From positions 10,885,605-10,949,604 of the forward strand of contig NW_004955474.1 of NCBI RefSeq assembly GCF_000276665.1: 64,000 nt of DNA. Reading direction: 5' to 3'. Position numbers and translations under genes: made by a program. This document shows, piece after piece, positions 1 through 12,000 of the stretch; within the stretch, counting starts at the first letter, position 1; the number at the start of each line of letters is the position of its first letter. The notes under the pieces were generated by a model, which was given only the letters and a program-made list of their open reading frames with translations, did not search any database and was not told the origin of the DNA. This stretch comes from Chinchilla lanigera. Lineage: Eukaryota; Chordata; Mammalia; Rodentia; Chinchillidae.

Positions 1-2814
1 AAATGTATTCCTTACTATCAGCTAAGAAAGGTAATCCAATTTACTCTCCTCATTACTCAAGAATGAATGTCTCAAGTTATTACTTACCTGTTGTAAAGTA
101 ACAGAGAGGAAAAATTTAACAAGTACTATGTAAGTGAAAAACTGGACAGTCAATTGGATGCCGCATTATGGATTCTAATTACTTTTGATTTTCAAAGAGA
201 AGGTGATTTGTGCTGTTTTATTTTCAGAAGGTAAAAACTGTCTCGCAATTTTTAAAAAAGAAATAAAATATTGAATTTTATTTTGTGATAAAAGTACATG
301 GAGCCCATGTCATTACTTCTCAGTATGTTCACCAATGCTATGAACATATTGAAAAGTTAGTGTTTATTAAATAAATAAATTAGTGGAGCAATATAAGAAA
401 AGATCATGTTTAAGAATGGTAGTAAAGAAACACACTTGGATACAAGTTTATTCATCCATATAAACAAATGGCTAATGGGAGAATTGAAGAAATGTCACTT
501 TACATTAAAATACTGCATTTTTCATGTTTAATAAGGTAGCATTAAATCAAATGACTAGAAAAAACAATAAGAATTATATTTCTCTATATTTTTGTTTTCC
601 TTCCTTTGTATATTTATTTACACACCCCATATTATTTCACTATGGGTTTTAACATAAGAAATTGTAAGTGGAGGGATAAGACTTATGCTTAGAAATACAT
701 GCCTGAGGTGGTACGTGATTGGATTCTTAGGTAGATTCATATTTTAGTAGATCAAGCCACGAGTGAAAGGTGCTATTTTGTCACTGAAATATAATCCACT
801 GATTTAGGATTTCCCATCTCTAGTAGTCATTTTTATAGTCAGCTATTCATAAAATTTGCTGTAATTATTATTATATGAAATGGTGTAATGGGAATAGAAT
901 AAAACATAAATGCACAAGAAAGTGTATACAGCACTCAGAGAGATGAAGGAGGCCAGTGGGGAGTTTCCTGGGAACAGACAAGACCATTGGCCCTCAATTT
1001 TATAACATTTAAGGTTCTTGTTTTTGTACTGCAATCCTATTGTGAGATTTTTAAATTTTGGGTTACGCCAAGTACATCGTGCCTGCTTTACACTGGAGTG
1101 GAATGGAAGGAGGAGACTAGTGGTAGTGCGGACCTGAGCGAATGGTGCAGCCATTTTGAGTGATAATGGCCGCCATAGTTCTGTGGAGGCAGCCTGTCCT
1201 ACATGGCACTCACCATAAGCACTGTGAAGGTGAAGTGGGACTGCAGCGGTGACAGCGACAGGACAGAACGTGCAGCCAGCTTGTGTGCTATAAAACAGCA
1301 TCACTCAGCTATCTGGTCACACGGGATTAGGATTCCTGAAACATCTGCGAGCTTCATTAAGGCGGGTCTCTGAACCTCTCCTTGAGAAAGTCTAAAAACA
1401 AGAATGGAGAGAAGGAAGACCCTAGCTAAGCAAAGGCCAAGCCTTTAAAAAGACAAGACCGGACCAATTTTAAATGTCATTGCCAGGTGGCCTGGGAAGT
1501 CTCTGTTTCATATTAAATAGTTGAAGATACCATTTGTCAGTCAGATGACCATGTCTAGATATAGGAGTGGCCTGCCTTCTACAGATTAAATGTTTAATTT
1601 GCTTAGATTTTTATTTTCATTTCAAAGTTGGTTGATGCCTTGCAGAACTGTCAAAACTAAATTGTCAATTATGAGGACAACTTAAAATATCTTCCATGAT
1701 AGGTAAGTAATTCAATTGCTTTGTATTGAACTTTTTGCAAATGTCCAAAGAAAACATTAAGAAATTTAATTTAAAAATACAAATTGCCTGTTCATATCTT
1801 TTCTACGCATTGATGACTAACTTATACGATAACAGCTCGAACTTAAAAATCTCTCTTTGCCAAATAAGATAAGTATAAGCTTTTGACAGTTTGCAATCTA
1901 GGAGGCTGACTTTTAGTTTTTCGTTGTTAGACTTTCTATGGCCACTTAACTATTTTTACAAGTAGACAGTGTTACTGAAAAGACAATATCACCTGCAAGT
2001 CCACCCTCTCCAAAACAAGCCAACCAGGGCAACTGACAGAGTTAGCAAAGTTTCCATTGGCAGCTACATTTTGAAATTCCAGAGGTCTAGTCAAGTTTAT
2101 GGTGATTCTTTTTACTATTCAATGCAGTTAAATGTCTGTATGTTTTGATAATGTGCAGGAGGTAATTAAATATTTGTTTCCAAAGTCCTCTGATTAATCA
2201 GATTTAATTTTAAAATGAAAATAAAGGTTTATTTATATGCATGAAGAGTAGGGAATACATTTTCCTTTTTGGGGAGGGTGGGTTTTTTCAAAAGAAAGTA
2301 ATAATTATGTTCAAAAATTTTCCACATGTAAAGAAATGTATTGACAACTGTGACAATCTTAAATATTACAGGATTTTTTTTTTTAAATCAGAGCTTCAGG
2401 CATAGAAGACTTCTAGAAATTAAAAACAATTCCCAATGTAAAGGTGAATATAGACATGTATATTCTAAGAAGTATAAAATATCTGAGTGCAAATAAAACT
2501 CTTAAAATGAGTACTGTTTGCTTTCCTTTCTAGCTTATGTTATTTTTAAATAGTATCTTCCTCCACTACATGACAGGATGGTTTCCTACTAGTGTTTACC
2601 TTTGGGAATAACTTCATCTCCCCCTGTTGTCCAAACAGATAAAACCAAGCAGTCTTGAAAGAGCAAGGCACTCCTTCCCCCTGTTATTTGTAAGCTGACA
2701 TGAGGCAAGCAGACACCTTCTGAAGTTTTATGCATGCTGTTTTCTGTCTGTGCTGCAACAAAAAAGCATTTTCTTTTAACCTGATTGCCTGGAGGAAGTG
2801 ACTCAGACATCTTC
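1..2814. other. Upstream flank and 5' UTR region of PLSCR5
   Basis: This AT-rich flank holds no supported gene. The reverse-strand open frame at about 843-1304 has no recognisable domain and is probably chance. A comparatively CpG-containing patch at about 1120-1290 has two YY1-like cores (GCCATTTTG at about 1150 and GCCGCCAT at about 1169). A TGACTCA (AP-1-type) site lies at 2799-2805, ten bases before the start codon. No TATA box in a convincing position was identified. Confidence 0.4.
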
Positions 2815-2827
2815 ATGGCCTCTAAAG
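2815..2827 (+). CDS. PLSCR5: PLSCR5 coding exon 1 (start codon, residues 1-4)
   Basis: The ATG at 2815 is followed by GCC TCT AAA G and then a GTAAGA donor at 2828. It encodes MASK and leaves one base (phase 1) that joins AT of exon 2 to give Asp5. The start is chosen because MASKD is the family N-terminus and the splice phase fits. The 5' UTR lies just upstream; its first base and any noncoding exon cannot be read from sequence alone. Confidence 0.88.
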
Positions 2828-3015
2828 GTAAGAAAAACTATAGCCAGCTAATAAATTTTGTCCTAAATTATGACTAAATATATACAGTTGTTAAAGGGTT
2901 ATAATCAGTGATATTGATACTTTAAAAGCTATCATTTGTTTCTTTGGAACATTGGAATTTTAAAATTTCTAAAATTTTAACTCGAAGGAGAATGTGCATG
3001 AGTAAGCGCACGCAT

Positions 3016-3049
<34 letters not shown>

Positions 3050-6000
3050 TACCTGAGAGAATGTAAAAGTTCAGATGTAAAAATGTTTCAGTTGTCATGG
3101 ATAAACCTAGTGCGTTAGTAAGAAAAAATGCATAGCAAAATAAGAACAGTAATACTGAATGTCAAACACAAGGACAAGACAAAATTACAAGCTTAAAGGG
3201 ATCTAAAGAAAACATTTCACACAAAGATTTGTAAGTGTTAAGGAATAGTTCAAATGACTTAATTTCTCACTGTTGTTCAAAATGTTATATATCAAACTAT
3301 TATAAATAACACCGTATATGTTAATGTTAGCCCTTAAATTTTAAGAATTAAAAATAAATGTTACTGGCTGACAAATCAAAAATCTTTCAAAAAATTTTGA
3401 CAATAAATTAAATATAAGAATTCAAACAAAATATCTATTTAACCAAGCAAATCAACTAGGGAATTGAAAGGAGAGAGACTTGGTAAGATTTCCCTTAATT
3501 CCCTAGCCCTATAGAAATATCATTGCTACTGTCTTAAGCTTTCAAAAGATAAGACATGTTCTTTTTAAGGATTAAAATGTTGTATTTCCACTAAAAATAC
3601 TTGTGAAATTTGTATAAAAATGAAATTATAACATGTTGCTATTCCATCATCAGACCAAATCATTACACACTAGGATGGAATGAACAGTTTAGCATAAAAT
3701 TATGATTTGTATAATTAGCAGAAATTTTTAATCTAATTATAATAGGATGAGTTCAAAAATTTATAATATCCTAAAATAAATTGATGAACTACTCAAAGAA
3801 ATGTGTATATTTACTTCATTTAACAAAACCCAATTTAAACACTATTTAATATTAAACAGATGAGGTGATCTTTTTCTTTTTCATCACCATTTAATTTAGC
3901 CAAGTCTCTGAGAATCACTGGGAAAGTTTACAGACAATATACACAAGAAATAACAAAATCATGAGTTTTGATATACTTATATTTTATATTTGATGATAAA
4001 CAAAACCTTCACAAGTGTTTTCTTTCATTTAACTGACACTAACAGTCCAAAATGCTTCATTACTTTATAGAATAAGAGTTATACCAGCACAGCAGCCTGT
4101 AAGGTAGAGTTGCAGAGTGCATAAAATGTTTATAAGCTAGTTATACATTTTTAAAAGAGTAGATAGAAATTCAAAGCCAGATAGAAATTCAAAGGAGTTC
4201 CTTCTTCATCTGCTGGTCTGGGTCTTTGAGGGAACTTGTGACTAGAAAGCAATATTATGATCAAACTATGATTAATCTACCAAAAACACGGTAATACTCA
4301 GTAATAATAAAAGCTTAAGACTAAACTTAGAGGCAAAACTTTAGGTGGAAAATTAACACTCCTTCTGAGATCTACTCACAATACTTAACTTATGCTGTTG
4401 ATAAAATACTTGTTACAGAACCTGTGCTACTTAAGAGAATAGAAGTGACAATGCAGCTCCCTTTGGAATTAGCACTCTTGTTTGAGAAGACAAGTCAAAT
4501 TATCATCATTATTTACCTAAAACATTTTTAGGATAGTTTTCTTCAAGTATATTCAAAAAATCACTTGTAACTTTATGATGTTTTTTGCCCATGAAACTGT
4601 ACTGTCAATTAACATCTTCCTGTATTTAAAAGGTACAGAAAAGTACCCTTCACACAAACTTCCATGAACTGTGTATCAAGGTTGAAGGAATACCACTGTA
4701 ATCTATCGTTAATGATATATATGCCACTCCAATCTTAGTACATATATATTGAGAATATTTATTCAAATCTTTGTGTAGCTGCTATAAATTTCCCCTTTGT
4801 GTTAATCTAGCCTTAGTTTATTTATCTCTCCCATTCATGTGTCTTTAGAACATGAATTAAAGTCAAACATCATATTCTGTCATTGTAACCAATGGTGTAC
4901 CTCAAGTATTATGGTGAGCCCATGTGATGCATGTCATAAACACATGTACACAACTCAGTCATTACTTTAGTCAAGTTGTTTACCTTTTTCTCAAGTTACT
5001 ACTAGTATTCTCCCAAATTTCTTTTTATCCAAATTAAAGGTCAAATAACAGTGGCAACAAAAAATTGAGAGCCAGGAGTGGTGGCACACGCCTGTAATCC
5101 CAGCCCTTGGGAGGCTGAGGCAGGAGGATCGTTGCAAGTTCGAGACTAGCCTGGGCTACAAAGTGAGCTCAAGGTCAGCCTGAACTGCACAGTGAGACCC
5201 TGTCTCAAAAAGACAAAAAAAAAAAAAAAAGTTGAAAATATAGGAAAAGGCACTGCAGTAAAAGGAAGAATATAAACTATCATCTAAATCAAGAATTGGG
5301 AACTAGGGATGTAGCTCAGTGGACTGGGGATGTAGTTTAGTGGCTGAAGTACCTGCCTGGCAAGCACAAGGTCCTGAGTTTGATTCCCAGGACAAACAAA
5401 ACAAAACAAAGAATTGACAAATATTTTAAGAGGCATTACATGAAATGGCCTTGGTGTAAATAGGTGTTGAGATTTTTTTTCTCTTGCAGATACACAGAAC
5501 CAAAAAGGTAGACGCCTACCTCATTTTCTTCCTGGAACTCCAGACCCAGACCAAAGCTGTGTCATCTCGTCCTCCAATGCAGGGAACCAAGTATGGCAGC
5601 CAGGACCCCGTCCACCAAGCAGCTTCCTGCCAACAGTCAGTGTGGTTCCTGGTCTAGAATATTTAAACCAGGTGTTTATACCTTTTTATTTCCACAAATA
5701 TTTTGCCTTAAAACTAACACAAGCTTAGATTTTTGTTTTTCAGCCAGTGTTTAAAGGCTTCAATAATTTAGTGAACCAAGAGAGGCCTTATAAATTATGA
5801 AATTATAAACTATCTGTTTTATTTAGGAAGAATTTGTTTTCTTTCATTGCTAATTGTATCTTCTCCATTTACTTAACAGACTGATGAAACTAAATATTTT
5901 CGATAGAGCTATTTAGCACATTTATCTACCTTCTGTTCTCTGTTCAGGTGCTGGCAAACTTATCCTAGGGGAATTGTCTAATATGTCTCAGTTGCCTACA

Positions 6001-9000
6001 GCTATTCAGTTAACTGAATATTTATTGAGTATTTGCTATACTTAAGGCATATAAGAAGCATGAGACATAGCCTCTCTCACCCAAAATCTTTGCATCCTAA
6101 TTGGTAAAATAAAAATTGTTGATTAAAAGTGAAAGGATTTATACAAAAGCCCGGTTGCTATATGTAGTGGCACACATCTGCAATCCCAACTTCTTGGAAA
6201 ATGCAGGCCAGAGGACTGCAAGTTCCCAAGTTCGATATGAGTCTAGGCAACTTAGCAAGACCCTATCTCAAACTAAAAAGTTTAAAACACCCCAAGATGT
6301 AGCTCCGCATTCTAGACTGCTTGCTTAGCATGTGAGAAGCCAAGGCTCAATCCCTATCTCACCCCCCGCAAAAGAAAGAAAACAAAGTACACAGTTCTAA
6401 TATAGGCAGGTGTGTAAAGACAAGATTGTTAAAGCCCTAAACACTCAAGCAGACTTTTTCTGTGAGCTGAGAGTTCAACCAAATCTTCAAAGGAAGGTGA
6501 AAATACAAGGGAAAGCAAATTTCTGATTCACCATTCCTGCCTTCTGATAGTAGTGTATCTCCAGGTCAGTTTTCTTGAAAGATAACTACTATTAAGGACA
6601 GTCACTGCTCTAGTCATTGCAGAGTACACAGTAATCCAAGCTTTATAATAATTCAGTTAGCAAAGATCGTCACCTGAGTAATATCACAAATGTACAGCAA
6701 TTGCAATATATACAGATGTATATAATTGGTTTTGTGTTTTGTTCTACAAATATTAGAAATGCACTTACACTAATATTGAGATGTCAGCACATCTGCTGCA
6801 ATGTTCGGCTTGTCTGGCATTCTTTCAAACTATAAAGTCTGTCTCCTTTATCAAAATCAAACCTCTGTGTTAATTCCCTGAAGGTACAGGAGATTTCTGT
6901 TATGCCTGATAGGGTTTAAGCTGCACGCAGCATATGTTCCTGGGAAAATGTTTGTAATTGCAGATGCCTTCTCCAGAAACCCACTGGCAGACAAACGTAC
7001 TTTAGAGACTGGAGTGCTCAGGGAGATATGTAAAAGAGCTGGAAACGCTAACCTACCGTCTTCCATCTGCAGGAAGGATCAGCTGTAATAGCTGACTAGA
7101 GTTGATTAACTGCTGCAAGCTGTTTGGGAATGTTGTCAGACAGGGTTTTGCCAAGTATAAAAGTGATATACCAGTGCCAGAGGGCTGAGGTTTGATGATC
7201 ACATATGGTCATCCCATCTTCTTCCTCCACCCATGAATGATGACACACCCAGAGCCAGATGCCTGACATGAATACATTTTTTAACATTCAATGCATAGAA
7301 ATCTGAACACATTGCATTCGATGCAAAATTGAGTACATTTTGCCAAAAATGTACCTCTCCAAACCTTCCCCAGAAAACAAAACATACCACACACTGTTGA
7401 ACATTTTACTTCTAAAGGGAATAACTTAACTCACTTTAGACTAAAAGAACATTTATGTACTTTGAACCAGTACATGCATAAAGGAATGGATGAGCATTTC
7501 ATGAGTATTATGCCATGAGCCTGGACATAAATTTTTAGTGTTAACTTTCAACTGAAAACTGAAGGAAACTATGAACACTTGGAAATTATACATTCTGCAA
7601 CAAATATACAGGAAATCATATAGTAAAAATCTTCCTATGTAAAAACTTAGGCAATTATTTAAAATTTTACTTTATTATGAAGGAAGTTTATTGAATGACT
7701 ACTGAGAAAAATATTTTCATAAACAAGTTGAAAAAAATACATATATAATTCAGGTTAAATCTAAGGATAAAGTTAATAGATTCCTTTTAGATTAGATTTA
7801 CATATTTATAATAGTTAATAACATTTTATCTTGTAATATGAAGATAGAAAACTCATTATAATAACTAATTATAATTAGTGATAATTATGCAATAATGAAT
7901 CATTAAAATTTGGTCCCCAATAGGTATGAGAAAAGTCACATGTAAATATCTAAACTATTTTCAAATATATATACAATATTAATGGAATCAATGATACCTG
8001 TAAACCACATTTAAAAGAAAAAAAGGATTCTTAAGCTGTATAGCCAAGGCTGTCATTATAATTTCATTTCTACAGCTTTCATGCTTAAGGAGTTCTTGCC
8101 CCGACACCTGAATATATAATTCAATCTGTTTAAAATTTCCATCAATTCCTAGTCCATCAACCAATAGAAAACAATGGAAAGGGTCCATTTGGACCATGGT
8201 TTATAAGTGGCTCAGAGCTACTTAAAGGAAACTACAAGAACATCAAAAATCAAGAACTTCAAATCCAGGAGATTTACCCACAAAGAGAAATCAGATCAAA
8301 TATTATTACAGAGTATGAGGTACGTATTAAAGAAAATAGGAAATAAAGGCATTCACACTTCAGAGTGTTACTTAAGAATTATTTCTTCTAGTTCCTTAAT
8401 TCAGTAGTGTCAGTAGCATGACAATTTAGGAGTCATATCAGAATTGGTGGTAATTGACATGCTTTATGAGCTTGGTAAATGCCTTAATCTCTCTAATACT
8501 ATTTCCTTAGTCTAAAATTGATATCCACCTCTTTGAATTTTTGTAAGGATTGTACCAGACATTATATTAAAATATACAGCATAGTGATGGTAATCACTTG
8601 ATCAACAACAGCTATTATTGAACATTATAAAGGTACAACTCTTTTCACTTTTGATCAATTGATAATCTCAGATCTTAAGAGTAGCATTAGTTCTGTAACA
8701 CCAATATTCAGAGTTCCCAAGTTTAGATACCTTGGTCTTGACCTCCTATTTGTCCATTCCTAAGTTACTTCTATAGAGATATGCTGCTAAATAATCACGT
8801 GTGTCCGCTGTGAGGCTCAGGTCTTCTTTACCCACACGTCTCCATTTCCTCAAAAGAGCTCAAAACTAATGCAATACACTATAGAAGACTTGTTCTAATT
8901 TTTTAAAAAGTGTTTTGTTATAATTGTTAAAATGAATTTAGCATATCTCACATCAAATATCTGAAAAATTTGCCAAAACATTGTGAATCTTTAAAAGAAT

Positions 9001-12000
9001 GATGCCATGTACTCTTTTATCAGTACTAACGTTTAAAAAAGAAAAAATAATATTGGTCTTAAACTTATATCAATATATTCAAGAAGAAAATAAAAGGAAA
9101 TAATGAAGTTTCACCTTTTGTGTTTGTGGTATACAACCGATATCAAATTTTAGCAATTATTTGTTTGGTTTAACAATTCTTAGTGTGCTGACTAAGACAG
9201 AGAATGAAGTGAATGAAATATTAAGGCAAAATAAAAAGTGAAACTTTAGAAATATCAACAGTTGCAGCAGTGTTCAGGATTTTGCTTTAGTGGATCTTTA
9301 AGTAGTGAAGATCAAATTAAAAATATACATTACATTATTCCAAAAAAACATGCTTTGCATTTCCTTTTTAAAAGCAATATGCATTGCATATTTTAATAGT
9401 CATTTTGGACTACCTATGGACACTTAATCTCTGCAAGTCAATTCTCTTTTCAATTACAGAACATAAATGTCACATACTCTGTAGCAGAACTTTTATTTTG
9501 TTTATATTTTGTTGACCTCTACAGATTTTCCTAGCCTAAAGACAGTATGTCTGGGAAATATTGTTTTAAATAAATGTTTTCATTTTAAACAAAGATGTTT
9601 GATCCTTGACCAATATGAGTTACAGGCTTGCAGATTGACTCTGAGTTAGTGAATTTGGGTCGGGTGGCTAGACACTCATTCAAATCATTATTGCATTTCT
9701 TCATTTCTTTAAAAATAAATTGTAGGAAATTTTAAAACATCTTAGACTTGTTTCCAAATTGCCTCTTTTTCCTCATTATCACGAAAAAAAGCACAAAGTT
9801 AACCACTGTCATTATTTCTGATAAATCTACCTTGGAATTTTAAGAGTTAATGCACAGTTTTACTTGAATAAAACACATTTTATCCTTGTTTGCATCATAA
9901 GGTGTAACATCATTTCAACCAGTTTAGTAGAGAATGCCAAAATCAGCTGATTTCATGTAGTACCAGAAGTAGGTTACTGGCAATATCTCTAAAGATTTAT
10001 GATATGTTGTGACATAATATTTATTTCCTTTCTGTCATCCTTTAACAGTTAGACCTGATAATTATACACCAGCAGGTGGAGCTTCTGGGAAGTAAGTACA
10101 TTATATTCTGCATTTACTAAAACTGTTGAAAATGTTTTAATTTCAGAAGTTTCTTTACATCTAAAAATATTATAAACAATAATGTTAAACATATAGAGTA
10201 AAATTAGATCAAAAAGAGCATTTGACTGGTGTTTTAATAAAAACTAAAAGTAAAATGATTAGTGTGATTGAAATATAGCTAAAAGTACAGAATTCTCTGT
10301 CTTTGGTGCTACTGTAGGCCAAATTCTAAAATTATATTTGATCTTAAAATAACTAAAGGGACTTGCTCATTCCCATTCAAGCTAGTATTTAAATTTCTTA
10401 ACAGTCTCAGAAATCAAAGATGAGATTAAATAATAAAAAACCATCAAATCAGATTGCCACTGTTTCATCATTTCATCAGTTATTAAGCAAACAGCTATAT
10501 TATTTATGAGTATATAAATTTATGAGATTGACTGATTTCAATTTACTTAGGTATTTTATGCTCATAGTAATCTACATGATTTCTAAAATATGTCAAAATT
10601 TAAATATAGCGTTGGATAGTACACAGCTGCAGGTGTATTACCAGAGATTTTAACACAATCATTATCATCACTGTAAATGGTACCAATAACTTGCATAGTA
10701 ATGATAGGATGAGTTGGAGTCATAGATTCTTCTTTGTAGTATTGGTTCTTTATTTGAAGAATGACACTAATATGTTTGGTCATATTTCTGAATCAAAATA
10801 AATTAATTACATAGCTTTACTTCAAGAGCTTACTGTATTTTTATGGCTGAGTCCTCCAAATTTAAAGCATGAAAGGGCATTTGTATGTAATCGTTAATCT
10901 CTTGCTTGTTTCCATTGACAAACACCTCCCCTTATTTAAAAGTGTTGGTACTAACTAAAGCATTGTGTTGTAAAATATGCTTTCTCTGTTAGTGATTCTT
11001 GGCACTGAAACCTCCAACAAATATGAGATTAAAAACGGCTTGGGACAACGAATTTACTTTGCAGTGGAGGAGAGCATCTGTTTTAATCGTACGTTCTGCT
11101 CCACGTTGCGATCCTGCACTCTGAAAATCACAGATAACTCAGGTCGAGAGGTGATTACAGTAAACCGGCCCTTAAGGTGTAACAGCTGCTGGTGTCCTTG
11201 TTACCTACAAGAGGTGAGTTACTGGCTCTGAGTGTCGTTTTATTTTTGAAGATCAGCAATTATTTCTTTAAGTCTTTTGTCAGAAGCTATGCGGCAATTA
11301 ATTTTTCAATTGTTTGAATGTGTATCTTGTGTTCTAATATCAGAAAACTTGAGATTTGGTGAGTCACTAGAATTTATTCCTCTCCAACCAAAAACTGTGG
11401 TAGCTTCTATGATGCTAATTGATAAACACAGCCCCCGCGTCACGTAAATGAGACACATCCTCTGTAACCCTCGTATTAGCCATGTAGTTGTAATGTCTGC
11501 AAGTTCCACCATTCAACAAAACTACCCTTGGCTTCCCTAATAGCAACAAAGTCCATGGCACTAAACTCTGAGGTGTTCTCTTCATCAGGTGTCACATGAC
11601 ATGGGATTTCACATCCCGCTTGCCCGTTTATGACAAATTCCAAATAGAGATTAGCAAAGGCGATGTTATTGTTCTAGAGGCAATAGTAAATCATCTTATT
11701 TTAATAGATTTTCATCATTATGTAATAAACCTATTAAATAATTCTCATGAACATAAGCAACGATGTCATTGAATCAATGCAGAACTTTTGCTTATTTTAC
11801 TTACTTTGATATGACAACTTTGTGAGGCAGAAAGAGCTGGTTTTATTATCTGCCTCTTGTAATCCAGGCAACCAGAGGAGGTACCTTGCCTATGATCACA
11901 CACTCAGCAAAAGCCACTAAGGAAACTTGATCTACATGTCCCAACTTAACCCCAAGCTTCTCTGCTGAAGACCTGTGTATAAGCAATGTCCTTAGGACAG

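Larger units (their letters stand above)
2828..5489 (+). other. PLSCR5: PLSCR5 intron 1
   Basis: This intron carries a CA microsatellite, a B1 SINE and an ID SINE near its 3' end. The rest is AT-rich, and I see no further coding sequence in it. Confidence 0.85.

Noticed and set aside
843..1304. 153-codon reverse-strand open frame upstream of PLSCR5
   Set aside because: No domain, mixed low-complexity composition and a C-terminal part in AT-rich DNA; more likely a chance frame through a GC-richer patch.
3016..3047. CRISPR-like or other regular arrays
   Set aside because: The only regular arrays are CA, TA and TTTA microsatellites and L1 5' units; there is no repeat-spacer structure and the DNA is mammalian.
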